From NCBI RefSeq assembly GCF_029504735.1, contig NZ_JAQFIP010000010.1, positions 1 to 64,000 of the forward strand: 64,000 nt of DNA. Reading direction: 5' to 3'. Positions within the stretch are counted from its first letter, which is position 1. Each line of letters opens with the position of its first letter. The notes beneath the pieces were generated by a model. The model was not told the origin of the DNA. It did no database searches and saw nothing but the letters and a program-made list of their open reading frames with translations. Origin of the DNA: Ereboglobus sp. PH5-10. GTDB taxonomy: Bacteria > Verrucomicrobiota > Verrucomicrobiia > Opitutales > Opitutaceae. Below are positions 15,872 to 24,980 of the stretch, piece by piece. A program made the position numbers and the translations under genes.

Positions 15872-18800
15872 ATGAAAAACACCCCCGCACTGCTCATTGC
15901 CTCCATCCTCGCGCTCGCACTCGCGCCCGCGACCCGCGCCGCCGACGTCTTTTGGGGCGGCGGCACAGGCGCCATCACCGACAACAACTGGTATTCCAGC
16001 GCCGCGCTCACCACTGCCGCGACCCGCGCCAACAGCGATACCATCAACCTCGCCAGCGGCACCGTTTTCATCACCGACAACGCCACCGTTTACGACACCA
16101 ACATCGGCCTCGCCGCTGGCGATAACGCCGCCGTCATCGTCTCCGGCACGTGGACCAACACCAACCTCGAAATTTCCATAGGCGGCGTCAGCGGCACCAG
16201 CGCGCTTTACCCCGTCCCGACTGGAGGCGACGGCTCTCTCACCATCCTCAGCTCCGGCTCCGTTCGCGCCTACACCTTTTACGTTGGCAGTTACGGCTCG
16301 GGCACCTTCCACCTCGCCAAAGGCGCCGGGCTCACCAACACCGCCAACGCTTGGTTCGGACGCAACGCCGCCCCTGCCCCCGCCTACAACACTGCCATCA
16401 TCGACGGCACTTGGAACGTCGGCGGCTATTTTCGCCTTGGCCACTCCCTCAACACATCCAGCACCCTCATCGTCAACGGCCTCATCCAAGTCGACAGCAC
16501 TACCGGAATCAATTCCATCGGCTATACGGGAAACAACAAAACAGCGACTGACACATCGGCTTCCGGCGTCCTCGTCATCGCCCAAACCGGCACCGTCGCC
16601 TTCAGCGGCACCGAAACCACCCTCGGCCACCTTGGACGGGGATCCACCGATGACTACCACAGCAATGCTTCCGGCACCGCCATTGTGAACGGCGTTTGGT
16701 TGCAGAACAACGCCACCCTCATTGTCGGGCGCTCCGGCGCGGGCCATCTTCATGTTGGACAAACGGGCACCGCCACCGCCGGGCGCCACACCATCATCGG
16801 CCAGTATAAGGTTTTCAACGCCAAGCACCCCGTCGGCAGTCCCACCGACGGCCCCAGTGGCGGCACGCTTATTGTGGACGGTTATTTTAGCACCGGCACC
16901 TACGTTCATGTCGCTTCCAGCGCCAACTCGCGCGGCAATGTCGATGTCTCCGGGCGATGGGCTGTCGGCACCTCCTTCCAAGTCGGCTATCAGGGATCCG
17001 GCACGCTCAATATCACCGAAACAGGCACCGTCACTGTCGGCACCTACTCATCCCTCGGCGGCCAAAATAGCGGTCATGGCACCGCCACCGTCGCGGGACT
17101 CTGGACCAACAAGACTCATTTTTACCTTGGGCGCAATCCCACCGTGTCCCCCGCCGCCGGCAACGTCGGCACCGGGATTCTCAATATTCTCCCCACCGGC
17201 ACTGTCACTGTTGGCGGCGATTTTCGCGCCGCAGCCAGCGCAAATTCCGGCCAGAGCAACAACGCCGGCGTCTATTCCACCGGCACCGCCAGCGTCGCCG
17301 GGCTTCTCGACATCAGCGGCAACCTCGCCCTCGGCGAGCTTGGCGACGCCCATCTTCACATCATCTCCGACGGCGCCGTCCTCGTTGGCGGCAACTATTC
17401 CCAAAACGCCCAATCCTCGCTTGCCGTCACGCTCGACAGCGCGCGAGCCACCCCTTGCGTCACCATCTCCGGAGCCGCCGCGCTCGGCGGCGCGCTCCGA
17501 CTCGAAGGCGTTGGGGATTTTTCCACGCCGGCCGACAAGTCCGGCGACCTCCGGTCAGCCTTCGTCCTGCTCGCCGGCGGCGGCATCACGGGTGACTTCG
17601 CCACAATCACACCCGCCTTCACCGGCACCGCTGGTCTGCCCGATTATATCTTCCTCGGGAGGAATGTTCTTAACTTAAGCGAATACCACGTCGGCCATTT
17701 CCTCGCATGGAATGCCCCTGCCGCCAACGCCCACGGCGCCTTCACCGTTGACGCGGGCAAGACCTTCACCATCGACACCCCGCTTGCCGACCGCACTGGC
17801 GTGGCCCGCTTCACTTCGGGCTGGGATGGAAAATCGCTCGTCAAACGCGGTGCCGGCACGCTCGTTCTCGCCGCGGCTGACACGCGCACCGGCGACACCA
17901 CCATCGAGTCCGGCACGCTCCGTGTCGCCACCCCCGCCGTATCCCTTGGCAACCTCATCAACACCGCCGTCCTTGACCTTGGTGGCTCCACCGTCGGCGG
18001 TTATCACACTGCGGAAGCCCTCACTCTCGTTGGCTCCGGCACCATCATCCTCGCCCTTGAAAGCGCCGCCCCCGGCGCCGCCGGCGACAAACTCATCATT
18101 AATGGCGACGCCTCCGGCACGCATGCCACTTATGTTTCCATCAATGGCGCCGCGCCCGTTGCCGCCACCCCCGCTCAAATCGCCGCCCGCATCACTGTCG
18201 CGGGCAGCAACACCGCCACTTTCGACGGCACAGGCGTCCCCGCCGGCCTCGCCGTTACATTCAACCCGCAAGGCGGCACCGTTTCCCCCGCCAGCAAGGC
18301 CATCCAGCGAAACACCGCCTATGGCGCGCTCCCGACACCCGTGCGCGGCAGCACCGTCTTCGACGGCTGGTGGACCGCTCCCACCGGAGGCACGCAAGTC
18401 ACCTCGGGCACCATGGTCGCTTCCGACGCAACCAGCCACATTCTCTACGCACGTTGGAAAACCGGGCACCAAGACATCATCCCCGAAGTCGGAAACGATC
18501 TCTACGGCTCCATCATGGATGAAACCGGCGCGCCCGTCGAAGGCGTTGTTGTCAGCGACGGATACTCATGCGTCAAAACCGACGCCAACGGCGTTTACCA
18601 AATGAAACGCAATACCAAGGCCCGCGTGGTCTATTATTCCACGCCTGAAAACTACGCCATCAACACCCTCGGCACCCCCGCCAAGCCCGGCATGGCCCTG
18701 TTTCACGCAAAGCTCTCCGACAGCCAACAGCGCTATGACTTCGACCTCGTGAGACTTCCCGCGCCCGAAAAGGACTTCATCCTTCTCGGCGTCGGCGATC

Positions 18801-21800
18801 CCCAAGTGAGAAATACCAGCAATCTCGCCCGCTACAAAAACGAAACCATTGCCGACCTCATCCAATTCCGCAAAACCGCCACCCTGCCGGTCTACGCCAT
18901 CCTCCTCGGCGATATTTGCTACGACAGCCTGCCCTTGCTCGGCTCCATCCGCGACACCACCAATCTCGCGGGCATCCCCCACTTTGGCGTCATCGGAAAC
19001 CACGACCACGATCAGACTATTTCCGACGACTACGCCTCCAGCGCGGAATACGAGGAGACTTACGGCCCGGCCAACTACTCCTTCAACCGCGGCGACGTCC
19101 ACATCATCGGCCTCGACAACGTCATCTACAAAGCCAGCCAGTCTTATGACGCCGGCTTCACCGACGAACAAGTCGAGTGGCTCCGCCAGGACCTGCTCCA
19201 TGTTCCAAAGAGCAAGTTCCTTATCGTCGCCTATCACATCCCCATTCGCAACACCACCACCATCAAAAACTACACGGCGGTGATGAACCTCCTAAAAGGC
19301 TTCGCGGGCGTCCACTTCATGGCCGGGCACACCCACTATCATCAAAACGTCCGCATCACCGCCGTGCCCGGCGGCTACGAGCACATCCACGGAGGCGCCT
19401 GCGGCGCATGGTGGAACTCCTTGGTCAATCTTGACGGAGCGCCAAACGGCTACGGCGTCTTCACCTTCAGCGAAAACAAAATCAACGATTGGTATTACAA
19501 ACCCACCGGCTACAGCGACACCTACCAAATGCGCATGTATCGCGGCAACGCCTCCTTCGGCGGCACCCACGGCACATACACCTACGGCAAGGCCTCCAAC
19601 GTCATCGTCGTTGACGCCTGGAATTCCGACACGGACTGGACGCTTGTGGCCTACGAGGACGGCGTCGAGGCCGGCACATTGACAAAAGACTCGGCAAGAT
19701 CGGACGCCTATGCCAGCGGCTATCACAAGGGTGTCCTCGGACGCACCTCGGACAGTTACAACGGCAATAAAAACAACCACCTGTATTACCACACCCTGAA
19801 GAACCCCGCCGCCACCCGTATTGAAATCCGGGCCACCGACCCCTTCGGAAAAACCTACACGCTCTCCGACTTCACCACCGACCTCGACGAGTTCCCCGCC
19901 AACTTCGCCTCGCCCGAAATCACCGCGCACCCGGCGGACGCCACTGCGAATGCCGGCCAGTCAGTCACCTTCACCGCCGCCGCCGCCGCCGCCCCGGCTC
20001 CTTGGTTTAAATGGCAGTCCTCCGGCGATGGCGCCACCTGGGCCGATGTCTCCGCAGCCAGCGCCACCGCGCTCACACTCACCGCCACCGCCCCGATGGA
20101 CGGCGTGCAATATCGCTTTGTTGCAACCAACGCGCGAGGCAGTGCCACCAGCGCCGCCGCCACGCTCACCGTCAACCAAGCGCCTGCCATCACCACGCAG
20201 CCTTCCAATCAAAGTGTCATCGAAGGCCAGAACGCCACCTTCACGGTCGCCGCCACCGGCAAACCAACGCCAACCTTCCAGTGGCAGTCCGCGCCCGCCG
20301 GCAGCAACACATGGGGCGACATCTCCGGCGCGACTTTTGCCGCCTACACCGCCGCCGCCGCCACCACTGCGCAGAACGGCATGCAATACCGCTGCGTCGC
20401 CTCAAACGGCATCAATCCGGACGCCACCAGCGCCACCGCCATCCTCACCGTCACCAGCAAAGCGGTCGCTGATGCGCAAACCCTCAAAAACCAACTCGAA
20501 GCACCCGGCACTGGAACCGTCACGGTGAGCGGCACGGTTGACCTTTCGCTGGTCGGCGGCGCGACGCTCGCCCCCGGCAAGACCATCGTCGGCGCGGACG
20601 CCAACTCCACCATCACCGGCAACCTTACCATCCCGGAAAGTGCGAGCGGCGCCGTCATCACAGGCGTCAATTTCACCGGCGGCACGCTGACTATCAACGG
20701 CGCGAACGACGTGGACGTTTCCCATTGCTCCTTCACCGACGCCCCCGTCTCCATCACCGGCGAATCGGACAATATAGCCTTCTCATGGAATAAATTTACC
20801 GCAACGGGCGGCAGCGGCTCGGCCATGACAATCGCCAACGCCGGCGCTTCCACCGGCATCCTCCTGCACAACAACCTGTGGGATGACGGACTCAAATCCG
20901 ACATGCCACGCGTAACCAACGCGCAGGTTTACATGTTCAACAACTACATCACCGCGACGGGCAACACCACCGCGACCGTTGCTGGCGCGGGCGCGCAAAT
21001 CCTCTCGGTCAACAACCTCTACGAAGGCACCAACAACCCGCTCACCACAGAGCCCACCGGCAAGCTGCACGCCTCGGGCAATGACACGACCACGACCACC
21101 GGCACGACCGCGACTGGCGCCGACGCGGTGTTTGTCCCCGCGTATTCGCACGTCATCACTCCCGTCGACACGCTTGCGACCCTCATCGCGGCGAACGCCG
21201 GCAACACCGCGGGCCAAAGCTCGGTGACGCCTCCCGCGTTCAACGGCACCGTCGCAATCAGCGCAACCGTGACCGGCGTCGGCTCGGGCACGACCAGCGT
21301 CAGCGCCAATGTGCCCGCGATGGGCGGCTTCACGCTCACGGCAAACGCAACCGGCTTCACACCCGACGCATGGCAATGGTATCGCGGCAACAGCGCCATC
21401 GAGGGCGCGACCTCCGCCACCTACGCCGTGACCAGCGCGGACAAGGACACGCACGCCGGAACGTATGCCGTGGCATTGACGGCCGCCACGGGCGAAATCG
21501 TGACCTCCGGCGCGTTCACGGTGACGGTGGGCGAACTCGCCGCGCCGGTCATCACAACGCAACCCGCGTCAAAAACAATCAAAGTGGGTGACAGCACGAC
21601 ATTCACGGTCACGGCGACAGGCGCTGGACTGACCTACCAATGGAAGAAAAACGGAACGGATATTCCCGGCGCGACTAATGCGAACCTTGTGGTAACCAAC
21701 GCCCAAAAATCCGACGCCGGCAGCTACACCGTTGTCGTTACCAATCCCGCCGGTTCCAAAACCAGCAACCCCGCAACGCTCACCGTCAACACCGCAAGCT

Positions 21801-21913
21801 CCGACGGCGGCGGTGGCGGTGGCGGCGCGCCTTCGCTGTTCCTCATCCCCGCACTGTTACTCCTTCTGGCAGGGCGAAGCCTCCGGCTGGGCCGAAAACC
21901 ACGAAAACCATAA
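15872..21913 (+). CDS. Giant secreted multidomain protein: passenger repeats, metallophosphoesterase, Ig-like, pectate-lyase-like
   Basis: The ATG at 15872 gives a signal peptide (LLIASILALALAPATRAAD) and 2013 residues; the frame opens further upstream without purpose. In order: an autotransporter-style beta-repeat passenger (about 20-640); a PATR unit (LVKRGAGTLVLAAADTRTG, about 655-700); an InlB B-like repeat (YGALPTPVRGSTVFDGWW, about 790-865); a MetallophosN-like domain (about 874-960); a calcineurin-like phosphoesterase with GDPQ (D976), LLGDICYDS, GNHDHD and GHTHYHQ; two Ig-like domains (about 1345-1530); a PL1-like beta-helix (VDVSHCSF, FSWNKFT, LLHNNLWDD, MPRVTNAQVYMFNNY; about 1530-1780); two more Ig-like domains; and a Gly-rich, hydrophobic, basic tail like a sorting signal. 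The combination of phosphoesterase and lyase modules is unusual. Confidence 0.85.
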   Translation: MKNTPALLIASILALALAPATRAADVFWGGGTGAITDNNWYSSAALTTAATRANSDTINLASGTVFITDNATVYDTNIGLAAGDNAAVIVSGTWTNTNLEISIGGVSGTSALYPVPTGGDGSLTILSSGSVRAYTFYVGSYGSGTFHLAKGAGLTNTANAWFGRNAAPAPAYNTAIIDGTWNVGGYFRLGHSLNTSSTLIVNGLIQVDSTTGINSIGYTGNNKTATDTSASGVLVIAQTGTVAFSGTETTLGHLGRGSTDDYHSNASGTAIVNGVWLQNNATLIVGRSGAGHLHVGQTGTATAGRHTIIGQYKVFNAKHPVGSPTDGPSGGTLIVDGYFSTGTYVHVASSANSRGNVDVSGRWAVGTSFQVGYQGSGTLNITETGTVTVGTYSSLGGQNSGHGTATVAGLWTNKTHFYLGRNPTVSPAAGNVGTGILNILPTGTVTVGGDFRAAASANSGQSNNAGVYSTGTASVAGLLDISGNLALGELGDAHLHIISDGAVLVGGNYSQNAQSSLAVTLDSARATPCVTISGAAALGGALRLEGVGDFSTPADKSGDLRSAFVLLAGGGITGDFATITPAFTGTAGLPDYIFLGRNVLNLSEYHVGHFLAWNAPAANAHGAFTVDAGKTFTIDTPLADRTGVARFTSGWDGKSLVKRGAGTLVLAAADTRTGDTTIESGTLRVATPAVSLGNLINTAVLDLGGSTVGGYHTAEALTLVGSGTIILALESAAPGAAGDKLIINGDASGTHATYVSINGAAPVAATPAQIAARITVAGSNTATFDGTGVPAGLAVTFNPQGGTVSPASKAIQRNTAYGALPTPVRGSTVFDGWWTAPTGGTQVTSGTMVASDATSHILYARWKTGHQDIIPEVGNDLYGSIMDETGAPVEGVVVSDGYSCVKTDANGVYQMKRNTKARVVYYSTPENYAINTLGTPAKPGMALFHAKLSDSQQRYDFDLVRLPAPEKDFILLGVGDPQVRNTSNLARYKNETIADLIQFRKTATLPVYAILLGDICYDSLPLLGSIRDTTNLAGIPHFGVIGNHDHDQTISDDYASSAEYEETYGPANYSFNRGDVHIIGLDNVIYKASQSYDAGFTDEQVEWLRQDLLHVPKSKFLIVAYHIPIRNTTTIKNYTAVMNLLKGFAGVHFMAGHTHYHQNVRITAVPGGYEHIHGGACGAWWNSLVNLDGAPNGYGVFTFSENKINDWYYKPTGYSDTYQMRMYRGNASFGGTHGTYTYGKASNVIVVDAWNSDTDWTLVAYEDGVEAGTLTKDSARSDAYASGYHKGVLGRTSDSYNGNKNNHLYYHTLKNPAATRIEIRATDPFGKTYTLSDFTTDLDEFPANFASPEITAHPADATANAGQSVTFTAAAAAAPAPWFKWQSSGDGATWADVSAASATALTLTATAPMDGVQYRFVATNARGSATSAAATLTVNQAPAITTQPSNQSVIEGQNATFTVAATGKPTPTFQWQSAPAGSNTWGDISGATFAAYTAAAATTAQNGMQYRCVASNGINPDATSATAILTVTSKAVADAQTLKNQLEAPGTGTVTVSGTVDLSLVGGATLAPGKTIVGADANSTITGNLTIPESASGAVITGVNFTGGTLTINGANDVDVSHCSFTDAPVSITGESDNIAFSWNKFTATGGSGSAMTIANAGASTGILLHNNLWDDGLKSDMPRVTNAQVYMFNNYITATGNTTATVAGAGAQILSVNNLYEGTNNPLTTEPTGKLHASGNDTTTTTGTTATGADAVFVPAYSHVITPVDTLATLIAANAGNTAGQSSVTPPAFNGTVAISATVTGVGSGTTSVSANVPAMGGFTLTANATGFTPDAWQWYRGNSAIEGATSATYAVTSADKDTHAGTYAVALTAATGEIVTSGAFTVTVGELAAPVITTQPASKTIKVGDSTTFTVTATGAGLTYQWKKNGTDIPGATNANLVVTNAQKSDAGSYTVVVTNPAGSKTSNPATLTVNTASSDGGGGGGGAPSLFLIPALLLLLAGRSLRLGRKPRKP

Positions 21914-21951
21914 TGCTCGCCGCGCAGCTTCCGGCGTTTCAAAAATCCTGC

Positions 21952-23742
21952 ATGAAAATGCTCCCTAAATTTGCGGCAGCCATCCTGCTTCTCACCCTCG
22001 CCACGGCGGTGCAAAACACCGCCTTGGCGCTCCCGCCTGTTTTCGGTCCCGAATACGATGGCAAAACCCAAAAGGACACGCTCGCCCGCGCACTCATTTC
22101 GCCGCAACGCATCGTGTGGAAAAACGACGGCGGCGAAAAACTCGTTGCCAACGAAGCCGTCCTCCTCCGGCGGGGCGACAGCCAGTCCGTGCTTGGCCGC
22201 CGCAACATGTGCGTGATGAAAAGCACCGGCACCAAAACCGCGTCCATCCTCCTCGACTACGGCAGGGAAATCCACGGCGGCTTGCAACTCGTCATGGGCA
22301 GCTCAGCGCGCCGCGAACCCTCGCTCGTGCGCATTCGCTTCGGCGAGTCGGTCGGCGAGTGCAACAGCGAAACCAACAACAGCGAATGGATGGTCGGCCG
22401 CTCCACCGACGACCACGCCAAGCGCGACATCGTCATGGAAATCCCCCGCGACGGCATGATCGAAATCGGCAACACGGGGTTTCGTTTTGTGCGCATCGAC
22501 CTCCTCCAAAAAAACACCGCCATCCACATCAAGGAGGCGCGCGCCATTCTCCGCTATCGCGACATTCCCTACCTCGGCTCCTTCAAAAGCAGCGACCCGC
22601 GCCTCGACCAAATCTGGCTCACCGGCGCCTACACCGTGCACCTGAACATGCAGGAATACCTATGGGACGGCATCAAGCGCGACCGGCTCGTCTGGCTCGG
22701 CGACATGCACCCCGAGGTCTCCTCCATCCGCGCCGTCTTTGGCGACAACGAAACCGTTCCCAAGAGCCTCGACCTCGCGTGCGCGCAATTTCCCCTTCCC
22801 GGTTGGATGAACAAAATCCCCACCTATTCGCTCTGGTATCTCATCATCCATCACGACTGGTATATGCAAAACGGCGACCTCGCCTTCATGCAAAAACACA
22901 GGAGCTACATCCTCGGACTGATCGACCAAATCGACCGTCACATCGACGAAAACGGCATTGAAAAAACCAAGACCCGCGAATTCCTCGACTGGCCCTCCAG
23001 CCCCAACGCGGAAGGCGTCAAGGCCGGCTGCCGCGCCCTCATGGTTTGGGCCATGCAACACGCCGCCAAACTCTGCGCCTGGCTCGACGAGCCGGAATAC
23101 ATCAAAAAAACCGGGGCCATCACCACCCGGCTGAACCGCTCAATCAAGGATCACAACAATCTCAAGCAAGCCGCCGCGCTCATGGCGCTCGCGGGAATCC
23201 TGCCTCCGGAAAAGGCGTGCGACGAGGTCGTGTCTGTCGGCGGCCCGAAAAACTTCTCCACCTTCTACGGCTATTACATGCTCGAAGCCCAGGCGCTCGC
23301 CGGGCAGCACCGGCAGGCGATTGACATTATTCGCGCCTACTGGGGCGGCATGCTCGACATGGGCGCCACGACCTTCTGGGAGGATTTTGATCTCGAATGG
23401 ACAAAAAACGCCGCGCGTCTCGACGAACTCACGCCCCCCGGAAAGAAGGACATTCACGGCGATTTTGGCGCCTATTGTTATCCCGGATACCGGCACAGTT
23501 TTTGTCACGGCTGGGCGTCCGGCCCGACCGCGTGGATGAGCGCGCACATACTTGGAATCCAGGTGCTGGAACCCGGTTGCAAAACGATAAAAATCGCCCC
23601 GCACCTCGGCGACCTCGACTGGGCCGAGGGCGCATATCCCACTCCGCTCGGCGTGTTGAAAGTGAGGCATGAAAAAGACGCCTCCGGAAAAATCACCACC
23701 ACCATCGACGCCCCCGCGGGCATAAAAATCGTGCGCCCATAG
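21952..23742 (+). CDS. Secreted GH78-type alpha-L-rhamnosidase
   Basis: The ATG at 21952 follows a spurious upstream frame that overlaps the previous gene. It gives a signal peptide (FAAAILLLTLATAVQNTALA) and 596 residues. The catalytic (alpha/alpha)6 region shows EYLWDGIKRDRLVWLGDMHP, close to the GH78 consensus DG-x-x-R-E/D-R-x-x-W-x-GD, and later GATTFWEDFD, where a catalytic Glu is expected. The C-terminal region has LEPGCKTIKIAPHLGDLDWAEG, as in bacterial rhamnosidase C domains. GH78 enzymes release L-rhamnose from pectins and other glycans. The N-terminal part is shorter than in large GH78 proteins. It begins 38 bases after the giant protein gene, so co-transcription is likely. Confidence 0.85.
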   Translation: MKMLPKFAAAILLLTLATAVQNTALALPPVFGPEYDGKTQKDTLARALISPQRIVWKNDGGEKLVANEAVLLRRGDSQSVLGRRNMCVMKSTGTKTASILLDYGREIHGGLQLVMGSSARREPSLVRIRFGESVGECNSETNNSEWMVGRSTDDHAKRDIVMEIPRDGMIEIGNTGFRFVRIDLLQKNTAIHIKEARAILRYRDIPYLGSFKSSDPRLDQIWLTGAYTVHLNMQEYLWDGIKRDRLVWLGDMHPEVSSIRAVFGDNETVPKSLDLACAQFPLPGWMNKIPTYSLWYLIIHHDWYMQNGDLAFMQKHRSYILGLIDQIDRHIDENGIEKTKTREFLDWPSSPNAEGVKAGCRALMVWAMQHAAKLCAWLDEPEYIKKTGAITTRLNRSIKDHNNLKQAAALMALAGILPPEKACDEVVSVGGPKNFSTFYGYYMLEAQALAGQHRQAIDIIRAYWGGMLDMGATTFWEDFDLEWTKNAARLDELTPPGKKDIHGDFGAYCYPGYRHSFCHGWASGPTAWMSAHILGIQVLEPGCKTIKIAPHLGDLDWAEGAYPTPLGVLKVRHEKDASGKITTTIDAPAGIKIVRP

Positions 23743-23790
23743 GGAATACTCACCGAGCGCGCCGATGAAATACTGCTTAAGTTTTTAATA

Positions 23791-24927
23791 TCATTCCTTT
23801 GGAAACTGCGTTTCGAGCAAATCGCGCATGCCGTCGATTTCTTTGGAGAAAACATCCTCCAATTTGCGAATATGAACAACTAGCCAATCGATCATTTTAG
23901 GCCAGTTTTCGCGATCATAGCCTTCGCCATTCACAGATTTGGCATAGCCGATGGCTCCGGTTTTGTCGCGCATGCGCCATTGAAGCGGTGCCCCAAAGGC
24001 ATCCTCGATTTTGGTTTTCTTTCCCTCCAAATAAGCAAATAAGGCGTGGTTTTTTGCTTCAACCTTGCGTCCAATGGTGAATTCCACGCGCACGCCTTCC
24101 TGTCCGAAAAACATGAGATAGCTTATTCCGGCCATGCCTGCGCCTGCGTTAATCCACGAGTCTTTGCTCGGACTGACATTACTATAAAGTGCGACTCTTG
24201 CCTTTTCCAAGGCGGCCAGTGTTTTGGTCCAAAACTCTTTGCGCAATACATGCCTGCGAGCCTGGCGCTCTTCAACCGCTTGTTCTTCTTTTTCCTTTTC
24301 GGAAATTCCGATCATGTATTCCTGCGCCTCTGGAAGCGGAATAATTTGTTCAAAATCCACATAAAGTGAATCCCCATGGCGCAGCGGCGTAACCTTGAAG
24401 CATTGCAATTTCAATTGGTGCTCCAAGAGCCATAGCGCCGTTGAGGTGACCTCCTTTCTGAAGTGTGCCGCCACCAGTATTATTCGCAGGGTTCTTTTTG
24501 GATTTAGTGTGATTTCATCAAAATTATCTTTTCCAAGGAAGCCGCATATTTTTTCTTTGGCAGAGGATTTGTCGCCGGATTGTTCCAGATAATCCTGATA
24601 TATTTCGACTATTTTCGATGTGCCCAGGGTCGAGCAGTAAGAGGCGTATTTCAGGCTTTGCCATACGACGTCCCTTCCAGAGTCATCGAGTTTGTTTTCA
24701 ATTACGACCAAGTATCCATTTTCATCAATGGCCAGCAAATCAAGCCGTTCCTTGGTGTCATCAAAGCCGTCAAATTCCTTTTGTATAATAAGCAATTTTT
24801 CGCCGAGGGCGCTGGGTTGGTTCGCTATCCATTCTTGCAGGTGTTGTCTTTCCCTAAATCCAAGCTCCGAAAAGGAGACAGATGGAATTTCTTTTATGGA
24901 ATTTGAGGAACGGTCTATGGAAAACAT
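23791..24927 (-). CDS. PD-(D/E)XK nuclease-like protein (DUF4268-like C-terminus)
   Basis: The 378-residue protein has an N-terminal nuclease-like fold signature: Asp63 in ERLDLLAIDENG, then VVIENK with E77 and K79, and a downstream Q90 in VVWQSLKYASYCS. This is the D-x(n)-E-x-K plus Q/Y pattern of the PD-(D/E)XK group. The C-terminal half (FWTKTLAALEKARVALYSNVSPSKDSW) resembles DUF4268, which is often found next to restriction and defence genes. It stands alone between polysaccharide genes and converges on the rhamnosidase gene with a 48-base gap. Nuclease activity is inferred only; a defence role is possible but no partner genes are present. Confidence 0.7.
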   Translation of the reverse strand: MFSIDRSSNSIKEIPSVSFSELGFRERQHLQEWIANQPSALGEKLLIIQKEFDGFDDTKERLDLLAIDENGYLVVIENKLDDSGRDVVWQSLKYASYCSTLGTSKIVEIYQDYLEQSGDKSSAKEKICGFLGKDNFDEITLNPKRTLRIILVAAHFRKEVTSTALWLLEHQLKLQCFKVTPLRHGDSLYVDFEQIIPLPEAQEYMIGISEKEKEEQAVEERQARRHVLRKEFWTKTLAALEKARVALYSNVSPSKDSWINAGAGMAGISYLMFFGQEGVRVEFTIGRKVEAKNHALFAYLEGKKTKIEDAFGAPLQWRMRDKTGAIGYAKSVNGEGYDRENWPKMIDWLVVHIRKLEDVFSKEIDGMRDLLETQFPKE

Positions 24928-24980
24928 GGGGAATGGTTTATATGTTGTTTGTCTAAAATAGCACGGTGGAGATAAGGGGC

